DNA of 23,526 bases, from NCBI GenBank assembly GCA_003224195.1, contig QHYP01000118.1:1-23526 (forward strand). The letters are read 5' to 3'. Below are positions 8,603 through 14,700 of the stretch, one piece after another. Positions within the stretch are counted from its first letter, which is position 1; every line of letters begins with the position of its first letter. Source of the DNA: Acidobacteriota bacterium. Its GTDB lineage: Bacteria > Acidobacteriota > Terriglobia > Acidiferrales > UBA7541. Position numbers and translations under genes: made by a program. The notes below the pieces were generated by a model. That model was not told the origin of the DNA, searched no databases, and worked only from the letters and a program-made list of their open reading frames with translations.

Positions 8603-9108
8603 CCCGGCGCGGCAGCCTCGCGTACTACTTGGCTGCTTGGGTCTGCGGGACCTTCTTCTTCGTACTGGCGGCGCTATTTTCCAGCGATCATCATTGGAGG
8701 TATGGGAACTGGTTGGGGCTCGGAATCTTCTCCGCGTACTTCCTGGGGCTCGCCCGCGGATGGCCTTCGGTCCTGCTCTTTGCCTACCTCCTTCGAGCGG
8801 GAGCTCGTTTGATGAAATCGCAATCGGCCCGCCAGTGGATGCTTGGCGGGGCAGGCCTGAGCTTGTTCTTCGGTCTATGCGCGTACTTCCTGCCAAGACC
8901 CTGGATGGAACGATCGGAATGGCTGGCATTTGTCACTCAGCTTTTCGAACTAGAAGGAGAAAGTAACCTCGCTCTGGGAGGCCGCATATCCCTCTTGAGT
9001 CTTCTCTTCACGGTCTTCGCCGGAATAACGACTGCGTACTTGCTCTTTTGCATTGACCGGGCCTTCGGGCAGCGGTACGAAAGATCAATGCGCCAGGAGG
9101 GAACTTGA
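8566..9108 (+). CDS. Small integral membrane protein of unknown function
   Basis: The frame encodes about 180 residues if it starts at the GTG at 8566, inside the end of the ThyX-like gene, or 159 from a TTG at 8629. Neither start has a good Shine-Dalgarno site. Four to five hydrophobic segments are visible: LAAWVCGTFFFVLAALF, WLGLGIFSAYFLGLA, WPSVLLFAYLL, LGGAGLSLFFGLCAYFLP and LLFTVFAGITTAYLLFCI. I do not recognise the family. Its stop codon overlaps the TTG start of the following secreted-protein gene, so the two are translationally coupled and may work together. Confidence 0.6.
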   Translation: MAGFSEHRPANLTRRGSLAYYLAAWVCGTFFFVLAALFSSDHHWRYGNWLGLGIFSAYFLGLARGWPSVLLFAYLLRAGARLMKSQSARQWMLGGAGLSLFFGLCAYFLPRPWMERSEWLAFVTQLFELEGESNLALGGRISLLSLLFTVFAGITTAYLLFCIDRAFGQRYERSMRQEGT

Positions 9109-9770
9109 CGAAATTTAACTCGCGTGGCTGCGCTGTTCTCGCCTCGTTGCTAACGATGGTTCACCCGGCGCTCGGGTATGAAGCGCCTCTTTCGGAGACG
9201 ACGGTGCGCGAAGCGTATTTTCTTGGCCAGCGCAACGATGAGACGATGGCGCGTTTTCTCGACACTTACGCGAAGCATCTTCCTCCGCCGAAAACCGGAC
9301 CATACATCGCCAAAGTTCAGGTGTTGACTCCCTTTGCCCAGGTGGTCGACGTTTCGCGGCAGCGGACGTCCGGTTATAGCGCGCAGCAAGCGGCGATCGA
9401 CTACCGCGCGCGGCGCGACACCATTCGGCTCTTGGCAGAAATCCAGCTTACCGCTACGTACGGTCCTTACCTAGCGCAACCGCCGAAAGAACGCTCCGGT
9501 GCAGCAAGCGGTGTTTCCCTCCGCCCGAGCGACTTTTGGAGGGATTTCCAGATTCGATTCTCTCAGGGCGATGATGCGATTGCGCCGCGAAACGTGCATG
9601 GCGAGCCTACCTATATGATCAGCGAAGAGGGCGGCGCGACCTTGAGTGGCGCCATCGTTTGGGAGGAGTTTGATGCCCGAGAGGTAAAGTCCGACCAGGC
9701 CACAGTGGAGATTGATACGCCCGACGGCCAACGTGTCGCCGTGGAGTTCGATCTGACGAAGCTGCGCTAG
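9105..9770 (+). CDS. Exported protein of unknown function
   Basis: The product is 221 residues. The TTG at 9105 is the likely start because AGGAGG lies at 9095-9100, four bases away, and the start overlaps the TGA of the upstream gene. The N-terminus (CAVLASLLTMVHPALGYEA) is a signal peptide with a probable cleavage site near ALG-YEA. The mature part has the stretch VQVLTPFAQVVDVS, then GYSAQQAAIDY. No catalytic motif is recognised. It is probably extracytoplasmic and may partner the membrane protein encoded just before it. Its TAG stop lies in the left CTAG flank of the MITE-like element. Confidence 0.75.
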   Translation: MTKFNSRGCAVLASLLTMVHPALGYEAPLSETTVREAYFLGQRNDETMARFLDTYAKHLPPPKTGPYIAKVQVLTPFAQVVDVSRQRTSGYSAQQAAIDYRARRDTIRLLAEIQLTATYGPYLAQPPKERSGAASGVSLRPSDFWRDFQIRFSQGDDAIAPRNVHGEPTYMISEEGGATLSGAIVWEEFDAREVKSDQATVEIDTPDGQRVAVEFDLTKLR

Positions 9771-9873
9771 TGCCGTTCCAACTATTTGGGCCGAACGCTC
9801 AATTGGCGTTGGCGCACTGAGTCCCGCAAGACTATCTCCTAATACTTGGTGGAAGAAGTTGGAACGGCGCTAG
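9767..9873. mobile_element. Candidate MITE-like element with CTAG target duplication
   Basis: A 99-base non-coding segment (9771-9869) is bounded by inverted repeats TGCCGTTCCAACT (9771-9783) and AGTTGGAACGGCG (9857-9869), identical over 12 of 13 bases. CTAG lies directly outside each end (9767-9770 and 9870-9873), as a target duplication would. The left CTAG supplies the TAG stop of the secreted-protein gene and the right CTAG supplies the TAG stop of the convergent oxygenase gene. Some IS5-family elements (IS427/IS870 group) insert at CTAG. A long-range bidirectional hairpin terminator is the main alternative. Confidence 0.5.
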
Positions 9874-10424
9874 CTGCGCCAACGGAGGGTCACAGGCCCG
9901 TCCATCGGGTGGACCATGGGCGCGCCGGTGCGGCGGGACTCGAGCAGGTTGGCCTTCAGCGCGAAGTACCACTTCGCGGGGCGGTCGGCGTCGTCAATCA
10001 GCATCAGGTGCGGATTGTGCTTGAGGCCTTGGGCTTGTCGAATCATCGTCTGCTGGTCCTGCCACAGGAACCGCTTGCCGAAAAAATGAAAAATCGGCAG
10101 GACGAGGGGCGCGGCCCACAGGAAAAGATTCCACGCCGCGACGAAATCGATGCGGCAGAGGTCGCGGCGGATGGGGGTCACCGTGGCGCGGCTGGAAAAC
10201 CAGAGATTGCCGCTGCGAATTTCCTCCAGCCGCATACTCGGAAGCACAAAATCAATCATCGTCGTGGTCGGCTCGCCGGTCAAGCGGCGCAGGATCTTGT
10301 ACGGCGCGCTGTTGGAAGACGGTGCGTGCGGGCTCATGCGAAAGCCGTTCGGGATGGGCTCGAAACGCTTTTCTTTTTTCGTGAATGCTGCGGCGGCTGC
10401 GCCACCACCACGATTGGTGGACAA
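9870..10424 (-). CDS. Rieske oxygenase, C-terminal fragment (frameshifted)
   Basis: This frame continues the oxygenase after the frameshift. Homologous sequence starts near 10378 with EKRFEPIPNGFRM and runs through PHAPSSNSAPY, the middle of the catalytic domain, to the end at 9870. The ATG at 10424 reads out of frame with the N-terminal fragment until the A-run, so it is not a natural start. The C-terminal part has hydrophobic stretches (NLFLWAAPLVLPIFHFF) and ends with QAQGLKHNPHLMLIDDADR, resembling the tail of pheophorbide a oxygenase-like enzymes. Removing one A from the run at 10374-10379 (minus strand) would join both parts into one protein of about 387 residues. Confidence 0.75.
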   Translation of the reverse strand: MSTNRGGGAAAAAFTKKEKRFEPIPNGFRMSPHAPSSNSAPYKILRRLTGEPTTTMIDFVLPSMRLEEIRSGNLWFSSRATVTPIRRDLCRIDFVAAWNLFLWAAPLVLPIFHFFGKRFLWQDQQTMIRQAQGLKHNPHLMLIDDADRPAKWYFALKANLLESRRTGAPMVHPMDGPVTLRWRS

Positions 10425-11031
10425 ACGGTCCGTGCGCGGGATCCATCAGGCCGATAATGCCGTGGTCAATGTGCGTGGGCAGCTCGCAGGCGAGATGCGT
10501 GATGCGGTATTTCTCGCTGAAAACGGGCAGCACCGGCGCTGGCGGCAAAGTCTCCGGCAGGCCCGCCTCGGCGGGCAGGCGCGAATTCGGCGCCGTCGTA
10601 AAGACCCAAACGAAGCCATCGCGCTCCTCGCAGGGATAATGCCCGGCAAAAATGCGGTCAACCTTTAGCTTGTCCTGACTGGTCAGCGAAGGGATCTCAA
10701 GGCAGCGGCCCGAGCAGGCATCAAAGCGCCACCCGTGATAGCTGCACTCCAGGTTTTCTCCGTCGAAATGACCGTACGAAAGCGGCATGCCACGGTGCGG
10801 ACAGGAATCGCGCATCGCGAAAGCGCGCCCGTCTTTTGTGCGGCCGATCACGAGCGGGACTTCGAGTAGCATTGCCGCCGCGAGTCTGTTGCCGCGAATT
10901 TGGCTGCTCCGGAGGGCGGGGTACCAGAAATCCCATAGAAAGCCAGGATCGGAAACAGCCCCGGGTTCGCGCTCGGAGGCGTTCTGCGGCTCTTCGGTCG
11001 CGTGGACAATCTGGCGTGTAGCTTCACTCAT
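10252..11031 (-). CDS. Rieske [2Fe-2S] aromatic-ring oxygenase, N-terminal fragment (frameshifted)
   Basis: The start is the ATG read from 11031 (MSEATRQIVHATEE); the frame is open further upstream but non-conserved. Cys77-Pro-His79 and Cys96-Ser-Tyr-His99 are the Rieske cluster ligands (CPHRGMPLSYG and CSYHGWRFD). Asp197, His200 and His205 in LMDPAHGPFVHQ are the expected mononuclear iron ligands. The layout fits the pheophorbide a oxygenase-like branch of ring-hydroxylating oxygenases, which use electrons from a reductase to insert oxygen; the substrate is unknown. After SIHEK the frame changes: six A residues (plus strand T-run 10374-10379) stand where five would keep homology, and the remaining sequence to 10252 is unrelated. 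It may be a true pseudogene, a sequencing error or a variable site. Confidence 0.82.
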   Translation of the reverse strand: MSEATRQIVHATEEPQNASEREPGAVSDPGFLWDFWYPALRSSQIRGNRLAAAMLLEVPLVIGRTKDGRAFAMRDSCPHRGMPLSYGHFDGENLECSYHGWRFDACSGRCLEIPSLTSQDKLKVDRIFAGHYPCEERDGFVWVFTTAPNSRLPAEAGLPETLPPAPVLPVFSEKYRITHLACELPTHIDHGIIGLMDPAHGPFVHQSWWWRSRRSIHEKRKAFRAHPERLSHEPARTVFQQRAVQDPAPLDRRADHDDD

Positions 11032-11114
11032 CGTCGTGCAGGCATCGTAGTACACGCCGCGGCATGCGGGCAATGTCACCGATGGTTCCCTGCCGCATCC
11101 AAAGGAAATGAGTG

Positions 11115-11178
11115 TATAATCAAAATATGCTCTGCGCGTTCTATTAGCCGACCCGCCGTACGCCCGATCCATCGGGCG
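11115..11178 (+). promoter_or_regulatory. Candidate prfA promoter -10 and leader palindrome
   Basis: TATAAT at 11115-11120 is a perfect -10, though no good -35 precedes it. In the predicted leader, 11161-11178 is a perfect 18-base palindrome (CGCCCGAT followed directly by ATCGGGCG). It could be a protein-binding site or a small mRNA hairpin. It also lies upstream of the divergent oxygenase gene, so it could serve either side. Confidence 0.4.
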
Positions 11179-11247
11179 CCAAAGCTGCTTTTCCATTCCT
11201 CCGGTTTCGACAATCACCAGTCAAAGTCTTAGGTTTGAGGGATCGCC

Positions 11248-12339
11248 ATGGCTGTTCTGACATTATCGGAAAAACTCGATCAACTCGGTGCGCGTTATGA
11301 CGAGCTGACGCAGCAGCTTTCCACACCGGACGCGGTGTCGGACTCGGCGCGCTTTCAAAGGCTCGCCAAGCAGCACGCCGAGCTGGAAGAGATTGTCGCG
11401 AAGCACCGCGAATACAAGCAGATCGAGAAGGACCTCGCGGGGGCGCGCCAGATGGTGCTCGAAGCCGAAGACGCGGAGATGAAGCAACTCGCGCACGAAG
11501 AAGAAAAGCACCTGGCCGCGCGCAAGGAAGCGGTCGAGCGGGAGCTCAAGCTGCTGCTTCTTCCCAAGGACCCGATCGACGAGAAGAACGTGTTGCTCGA
11601 AATTCGCGCCGGGACGGGCGGGGACGAGGCCGCGCTCTTCGCTGGCGAGCTTTTCCGCATGTATTCGCGCTACGCGGAGACGCAGGGATGGAAGGTGGAA
11701 GTGCTCGAAAGCTCGCCGTCGTCGCTCGGCGGGCTGAAGGAAATCGTCGCCGCCATTCAGGGGCAGAAAGTGTATTCCAGACTGAAGTACGAGAGCGGCG
11801 TACATCGCGTGCAGCGCGTGCCGGAAACGGAGCAGCAGGGGCGCATCCATACCTCCGCGGCCACGGTTGCCGTGCTGCCGGAAGCGGACGAAATTGACAT
11901 CAAGATCGAGCCGAAAGATTTGCGCATTGACACGTTTTGTTCTTCGGGCCCGGGCGGGCAGTCGGTGAACACGACGTACTCGGCGGTGCGCATCACGCAT
12001 ATTCCGACGGGGCTGGTCGTATCGCAGCAGGACGAGAAGTCGCAGATCAAAAACAAGTCCAAAGCCATGCGCGTGCTTCGCGCGCGGCTGTATGAAATGG
12101 AGCAGGAGAAGCAGCACGCGGCGATTGCCGCGGAGCGCCGCGGCCAGATCAAGACCGGCGACCGCTCCGAAAAGATCCGCACGTACAATTTTCCGCAGAA
12201 CCGCGTGACCGACCACCGCATCGGCTTGACGCTTCATCAGTTGACCGAGGTCATGGACGGAAAGCTCGGGCCGCTCGTGGAAGGGCTCGTTACACACTAC
12301 GAAGCCGGGCGCCTCAAGCGGGAACTTGCTGAGGCATAA
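11248..12339 (+). CDS. prfA: Peptide chain release factor 1
   Basis: The product is 363 residues, the normal size for RF1. A long helical N-terminal domain is followed by EIRAGTGGDEAALFAGEL. The codon-recognition region is RVPETEQQGRIHTSAATVAV, in which PET occupies the place of the P-x-T motif that distinguishes RF1 (reads UAA and UAG) from RF2 (SPF). The catalytic GGQ lies in SSGPGGQSVNTTYSAVRITH, and its Gln is the residue methylated by PrmC. GAGGG six bases before the ATG is a good Shine-Dalgarno site. It is followed by a small membrane-protein gene and prmC, the usual functional partner, here separated by one gene. Confidence 0.97.
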   Translation: MAVLTLSEKLDQLGARYDELTQQLSTPDAVSDSARFQRLAKQHAELEEIVAKHREYKQIEKDLAGARQMVLEAEDAEMKQLAHEEEKHLAARKEAVERELKLLLLPKDPIDEKNVLLEIRAGTGGDEAALFAGELFRMYSRYAETQGWKVEVLESSPSSLGGLKEIVAAIQGQKVYSRLKYESGVHRVQRVPETEQQGRIHTSAATVAVLPEADEIDIKIEPKDLRIDTFCSSGPGGQSVNTTYSAVRITHIPTGLVVSQQDEKSQIKNKSKAMRVLRARLYEMEQEKQHAAIAAERRGQIKTGDRSEKIRTYNFPQNRVTDHRIGLTLHQLTEVMDGKLGPLVEGLVTHYEAGRLKRELAEA

Positions 12340-12353
12340 TCCCTCGAGGGAGG
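12340..12353 (+). promoter_or_regulatory. Shine-Dalgarno site overlapping a palindrome
   Basis: TCCCTCGAGGGA (12340-12351) is a perfect palindrome directly after the prfA stop codon. Its right arm shares GGGA with the Shine-Dalgarno sequence GGGAGG (12348-12353) of the next gene. Folding of this RNA would hide the ribosome binding site unless ribosomes finishing prfA open it. Confidence 0.4.
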
Positions 12354-12359
12354 TGTGCC

Positions 12360-12923
12360 ATGCTTACACGGCCCGGAGCAGGTCCTGGTTGCGGGTGGAT
12401 GAGACAAATCAACGAAAAAGTCACTCGGACGGGCCAGGAATCGGAAACCGCACCGCGGTGGTGGAAGCGGTATTGGTTGATTTACGGCTCCTTTATGTTT
12501 CTTTGGCTTTTGGTTCTCGCACCGCTGCTCCGCCATTCGGTTCCTCCGGTAGCCAGCCCAATCCAGAACTATGAATCGGAAACACGCATCGCCGGACTGC
12601 CGCTATGGGCTCGCGGCTCAACGCCACGCGGCATTATCGCTATCGGCGGGCGGCCCATCGGGCTTGTCGCGATCGGGGGTCTCCCTGTGGGAATCATTGC
12701 CGTCGGGGGCGTGGGTGTCGGAGTATTTTGCTTCGGCGGGCTTGCGGTGGGACTGCTCGCATTGGGTGGTGGCGCGGTGGGATGGTGGTCCTTGGCCGGC
12801 GGGGCTCTCGGCTACTACGCGTTTGGCGGACTCGCCGTCGGCGGCTACGCCTATGCGGGCAATGGCGTTGCGTTGGGCTATTACGAAGCGAGCGGGCGAC
12901 AGAAGGAAAAGCTTTGGGGATGA
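12360..12923 (+). CDS. Membrane protein with glycine-rich decapeptide repeats
   Basis: The product is 187 residues with a soluble basic N-terminus, one transmembrane helix at about 39-57 (WLIYGSFMFLWLLVLAPLL), a short extracytoplasmic linker and then eight tandem ten-residue repeats at residues 91-170. Repeat examples are GIIAIGGRPI, GLVAIGGLPV, GIIAVGGVGV, GVFCFGGLAV and GLLALGGGAV. The spacing is exact, with Gly at positions 1, 6 and 7. Such a repeat suggests a regular beta-solenoid-like or membrane-embedded fold. I do not recognise a named family. The ATG at 12360 has GGGAGG six bases upstream. Its TGA overlaps the ATG of prmC (ATGA at 12920-12923), so prmC translation is probably coupled to it. 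Confidence 0.8.
   Translation: MLTRPGAGPGCGWMRQINEKVTRTGQESETAPRWWKRYWLIYGSFMFLWLLVLAPLLRHSVPPVASPIQNYESETRIAGLPLWARGSTPRGIIAIGGRPIGLVAIGGLPVGIIAVGGVGVGVFCFGGLAVGLLALGGGAVGWWSLAGGALGYYAFGGLAVGGYAYAGNGVALGYYEASGRQKEKLWG
12630..12869 (+). repeat. Eight in-frame 30-base units coding for decapeptide repeats
   Basis: These 240 bases encode the eight repeats of the membrane protein. The peptide consensus is Gly, two large hydrophobic residues, a small residue, a hydrophobic residue, Gly-Gly, any residue, Ala or Pro, then Val or Ile. The last repeat (GGYAYAGNGV) is the most divergent. The DNA copies have drifted, so this is an old array rather than a recent slippage product. Confidence 0.85.
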
Positions 12924-13930
12924 AGAGCGATATCACAACACCTGCGGATGTGCGCGCCGCGCTGAAAGATGGCATCGCGCAGCTCCGCAGGGCGCAGGTT
13001 CCGTCCTACACCCTGGCGGCTGAGCTGCTGCTGATGCACGCCTTGGGGCGGGACCGCGCGTGGATCTACGCGCATCCGGATGACGCGATTCCCGATGAAG
13101 CGGCGCAGAGCTATTCCGCGCTGATTGCGCGGCGCGCGGCGGGCGAGCCAACCCAGCATCTGACGGGCAAGCAGGAATTCTGGACCCTTGAGTTCGAGGT
13201 CACGCCCGACGTTCTAATTCCGCGCCCCGAGACGGAACATCTAATCGAGGTTGCGCTCGACCGGCTTGGGCTCCGCGAAGTTCGGCTGGGCCGCTCGCAA
13301 GAGACGCCGGGCGACGGCCTGCTGATCGCCGATGTCGGCACCGGCTCCGGCTGCATCGTTGTGGTGCTGGCGAAAGAACTTCCCGGTGCGAGATTCTTCG
13401 CGACGGACCTCTCTGCCGCCGCCTTGGCGGTCGCTCGCCGCAATGCCGCTCGCCATTCCGTCTCCGACCGTATCCATTTCCTCGAATCGAATCTGTTGGA
13501 AAAACTCTCCAGCGTAGGGGCGCAGCATGCTGCGCCGCTACGGAAACATGCATCCGGTATGCGCAATCGCGAGTCACGAATCACGAGTTACGAATCACGC
13601 CCCTTCGACGTCATCGTCAGCAATCCGCCCTATATCGGCCGCCGCGAAGCCTCCGCGCTTCCCCGCGAAGTGCGCGAACATGAGCCGGAAGTCGCCCTCT
13701 ACGGCGGCGCGGAGGGCTACGAGCTTTATCCCGAGTTGATCGCGCAAGCCGCTGCAAAATTGAAGCCGGGTGGGCTGCTTGTGCTCGAACTTGGGCACAA
13801 CAGCTTGCCCGCCGTTCGGCCGCTCTTCGACGGCCCTGTTTGGACCGACGTAAGTGTCACCAACGATCTCGCCGGTATCCCCCGCGTCCTCGCTGCCGAG
13901 CGACCCGTGTCCACTCTTCTTTGTACTTGA
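12920..13930 (+). CDS. prmC: Release factor glutamine methyltransferase PrmC (HemK) with repeat-derived insertion
   Basis: The product is 336 residues, against about 280 for the family. A helical N-terminal domain ends in GEPTQHLTGKQEFW and DVLIPRPETEHLIE. The SAM-binding motif is ADVGTGSGCIVVVLAKELP, and NPPY (residues 235-238 in VSNPPYIG) binds the glutamine substrate. PrmC N5-methylates the GGQ glutamine of RF1 and RF2. The extra length is partly residues 199-227, between the strand ending HFLESNLLEKL and PFDVIVSNPPY. That stretch is the translation of a REP-like palindrome (GAQHAAPLR) plus a 14-base tandem duplication, both in frame. The ATG at 12920 overlaps the upstream stop codon. The core motifs are intact, so activity is likely retained. 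Confidence 0.94.
   Translation: MKSDITTPADVRAALKDGIAQLRRAQVPSYTLAAELLLMHALGRDRAWIYAHPDDAIPDEAAQSYSALIARRAAGEPTQHLTGKQEFWTLEFEVTPDVLIPRPETEHLIEVALDRLGLREVRLGRSQETPGDGLLIADVGTGSGCIVVVLAKELPGARFFATDLSAAALAVARRNAARHSVSDRIHFLESNLLEKLSSVGAQHAAPLRKHASGMRNRESRITSYESRPFDVIVSNPPYIGRREASALPREVREHEPEVALYGGAEGYELYPELIAQAAAKLKPGGLLVLELGHNSLPAVRPLFDGPVWTDVSVTNDLAGIPRVLAAERPVSTLLCT
13514..13541. repeat. REP-like palindrome, GTAGGGGCGC family, copy 2 (inside prmC)
   Basis: A 28-base palindrome with 13 of 14 arm positions paired. It begins GTAGGGGCGC and ends GCGCCGCTAC, matching the ends of the copy at 4021-4048, with a different centre. It adds roughly nine codons (VGAQHAAPLR) to prmC without breaking the frame. 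Confidence 0.8.
13572..13599 (+). repeat. 14-base tandem duplication inside prmC
   Basis: AGTCACGAATCACG (13572-13585) is followed at once by AGTTACGAATCACG (13586-13599), differing at one base. It encodes part of ESRITSYESR, in the stretch just after the REP-like palindrome, and looks like part of the same inserted material. Confidence 0.75.
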
Positions 13931-13955
13931 CTAGTCTTAAGAGGCTTTGTATGCT
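13927..13955 (+). promoter_or_regulatory. Promoter of the 13978 gene
   Basis: TTGACT (13927-13932), a spacer of exactly 17 bases and TATGCT (13950-13955) give a strong sigma70-type promoter. The -35 overlaps the prmC stop codon. Transcription would begin near 13962, leaving a short leader with the Shine-Dalgarno sequence GAGGAGG at 13965-13971. Confidence 0.7.
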
Positions 13956-13977
13956 CTTGAGTGTGAGGAGGGTATTT

Positions 13978-14427
13978 ATGAAGCTCTTAGTATTTGAGGG
14001 CGCGCCAGGTGAGATTGCTGACCTGCTCGAGAGAATGCCGCATCTGAATACACCGGGACTTCCGTCCAATGGCTCGGGCGCGAACGCAAACTCATCACTC
14101 GTTAGTCCGAAGGTCGCGGTTTGGACACGAGAAAGAGTGACCGAAATGTGGAATTGTCTCTACGGTGCTCAGCGAAAGCTCGTTCAGCTCATTCTGGATA
14201 AAGGTGGGAAAGTAGATGTTGCCGATGCACAAAAGCATCTCGGTTTTGGCCGGGGCCCGAAAATTGCTGGCGTGTTGTCCAGCATCACTCGGAATGCCCG
14301 CAGGATCACGAAATACAAGGAGGCTCGCTTTGTCGAGGATTGGATCGACGAGAAGCATCATTCTTGGGGGTATCGCCTTCCACAGCATATTCTAGCGACA
14401 CTACAAAGTGTTGCATCGAAAAAGTAG
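13978..14427 (+). CDS. Small cytoplasmic protein of unknown function
   Basis: The product is 149 residues, beginning MKLLVFEGAPGEIADLLERM. The ATG at 13978 is chosen because GAGGAGG lies six bases upstream; the frame extends further back into prmC but without support. A low-complexity Ser/Asn linker follows, then a helical C-terminal region with ERVTEMWNCLYGAQRKLVQL, KHLGFGRGPKIAGVLSSITR and an aromatic end, DEKHHSWGYRLP. The C-terminal half may be a winged-helix-like fold, but I cannot assign a family. GC content is clearly lower than in the flanking genes (30 of 60 bases in 14101-14160), which with its own promoter suggests horizontal acquisition. Confidence 0.75.
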   Translation: MKLLVFEGAPGEIADLLERMPHLNTPGLPSNGSGANANSSLVSPKVAVWTRERVTEMWNCLYGAQRKLVQLILDKGGKVDVADAQKHLGFGRGPKIAGVLSSITRNARRITKYKEARFVEDWIDEKHHSWGYRLPQHILATLQSVASKK

Positions 14428-14487
14428 AACGGTAAGCAGTTGCACTTGGGGCCATTAGTTGCCCATGTTTTCCGAGGAGGGTGAGCT

Positions 14488-14652
14488 ATGAAGCAGACAG
14501 GGACGCATCTATGGACCAAAAGGCATGGCAAACAAAGGGCAAAAGTAGGGATCGCAGTGGGCCGAAAGAGGGTTCAGATACACATCGAGATCCTTCCCGA
14601 AGTTGCGGAACGTCTTTACAGACAACTTCGAAGGAAATTCGGGAATCGCTAA
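14488..14652 (+). CDS. Very small basic protein, 54 residues, unknown function
   Basis: The ATG at 14488 is preceded by GAGGAGGGTG (14474-14483), a strong ribosome binding site at suitable distance. The product opens MKQTGTHLWTKRHGKQRAKV and ends RLYRQLRRKFGNR, so it is rich in Lys and Arg throughout, with a central alternating hydrophobic stretch (VQIHIEILPEVAERL). It could bind nucleic acid or act as a small regulator; no family is recognised. It lies in the same low-GC patch as the 13978 gene, 60 bases downstream on the same strand, and may be co-transcribed with it. Evidence is the start signal and composition only. Confidence 0.55.
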   Translation: MKQTGTHLWTKRHGKQRAKVGIAVGRKRVQIHIEILPEVAERLYRQLRRKFGNR

Positions 14653-14700
14653 GGAACGCGAGCAATTGCAGGGACGGAAAGCCGACTGAAAGCTCTGAAC

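Noticed and set aside
12605..12919. Upstream extension of the prmC frame
   Set aside because: It is an Arg-rich shadow of the decapeptide-repeat gene; the ATG at 12920 gives the expected PrmC N-terminus.
13956..13962. CTTGAGT, a perfect HAIR half-site before the 13978 gene
   Set aside because: The second half-site is absent after seven bases, so HspR control is not supported.
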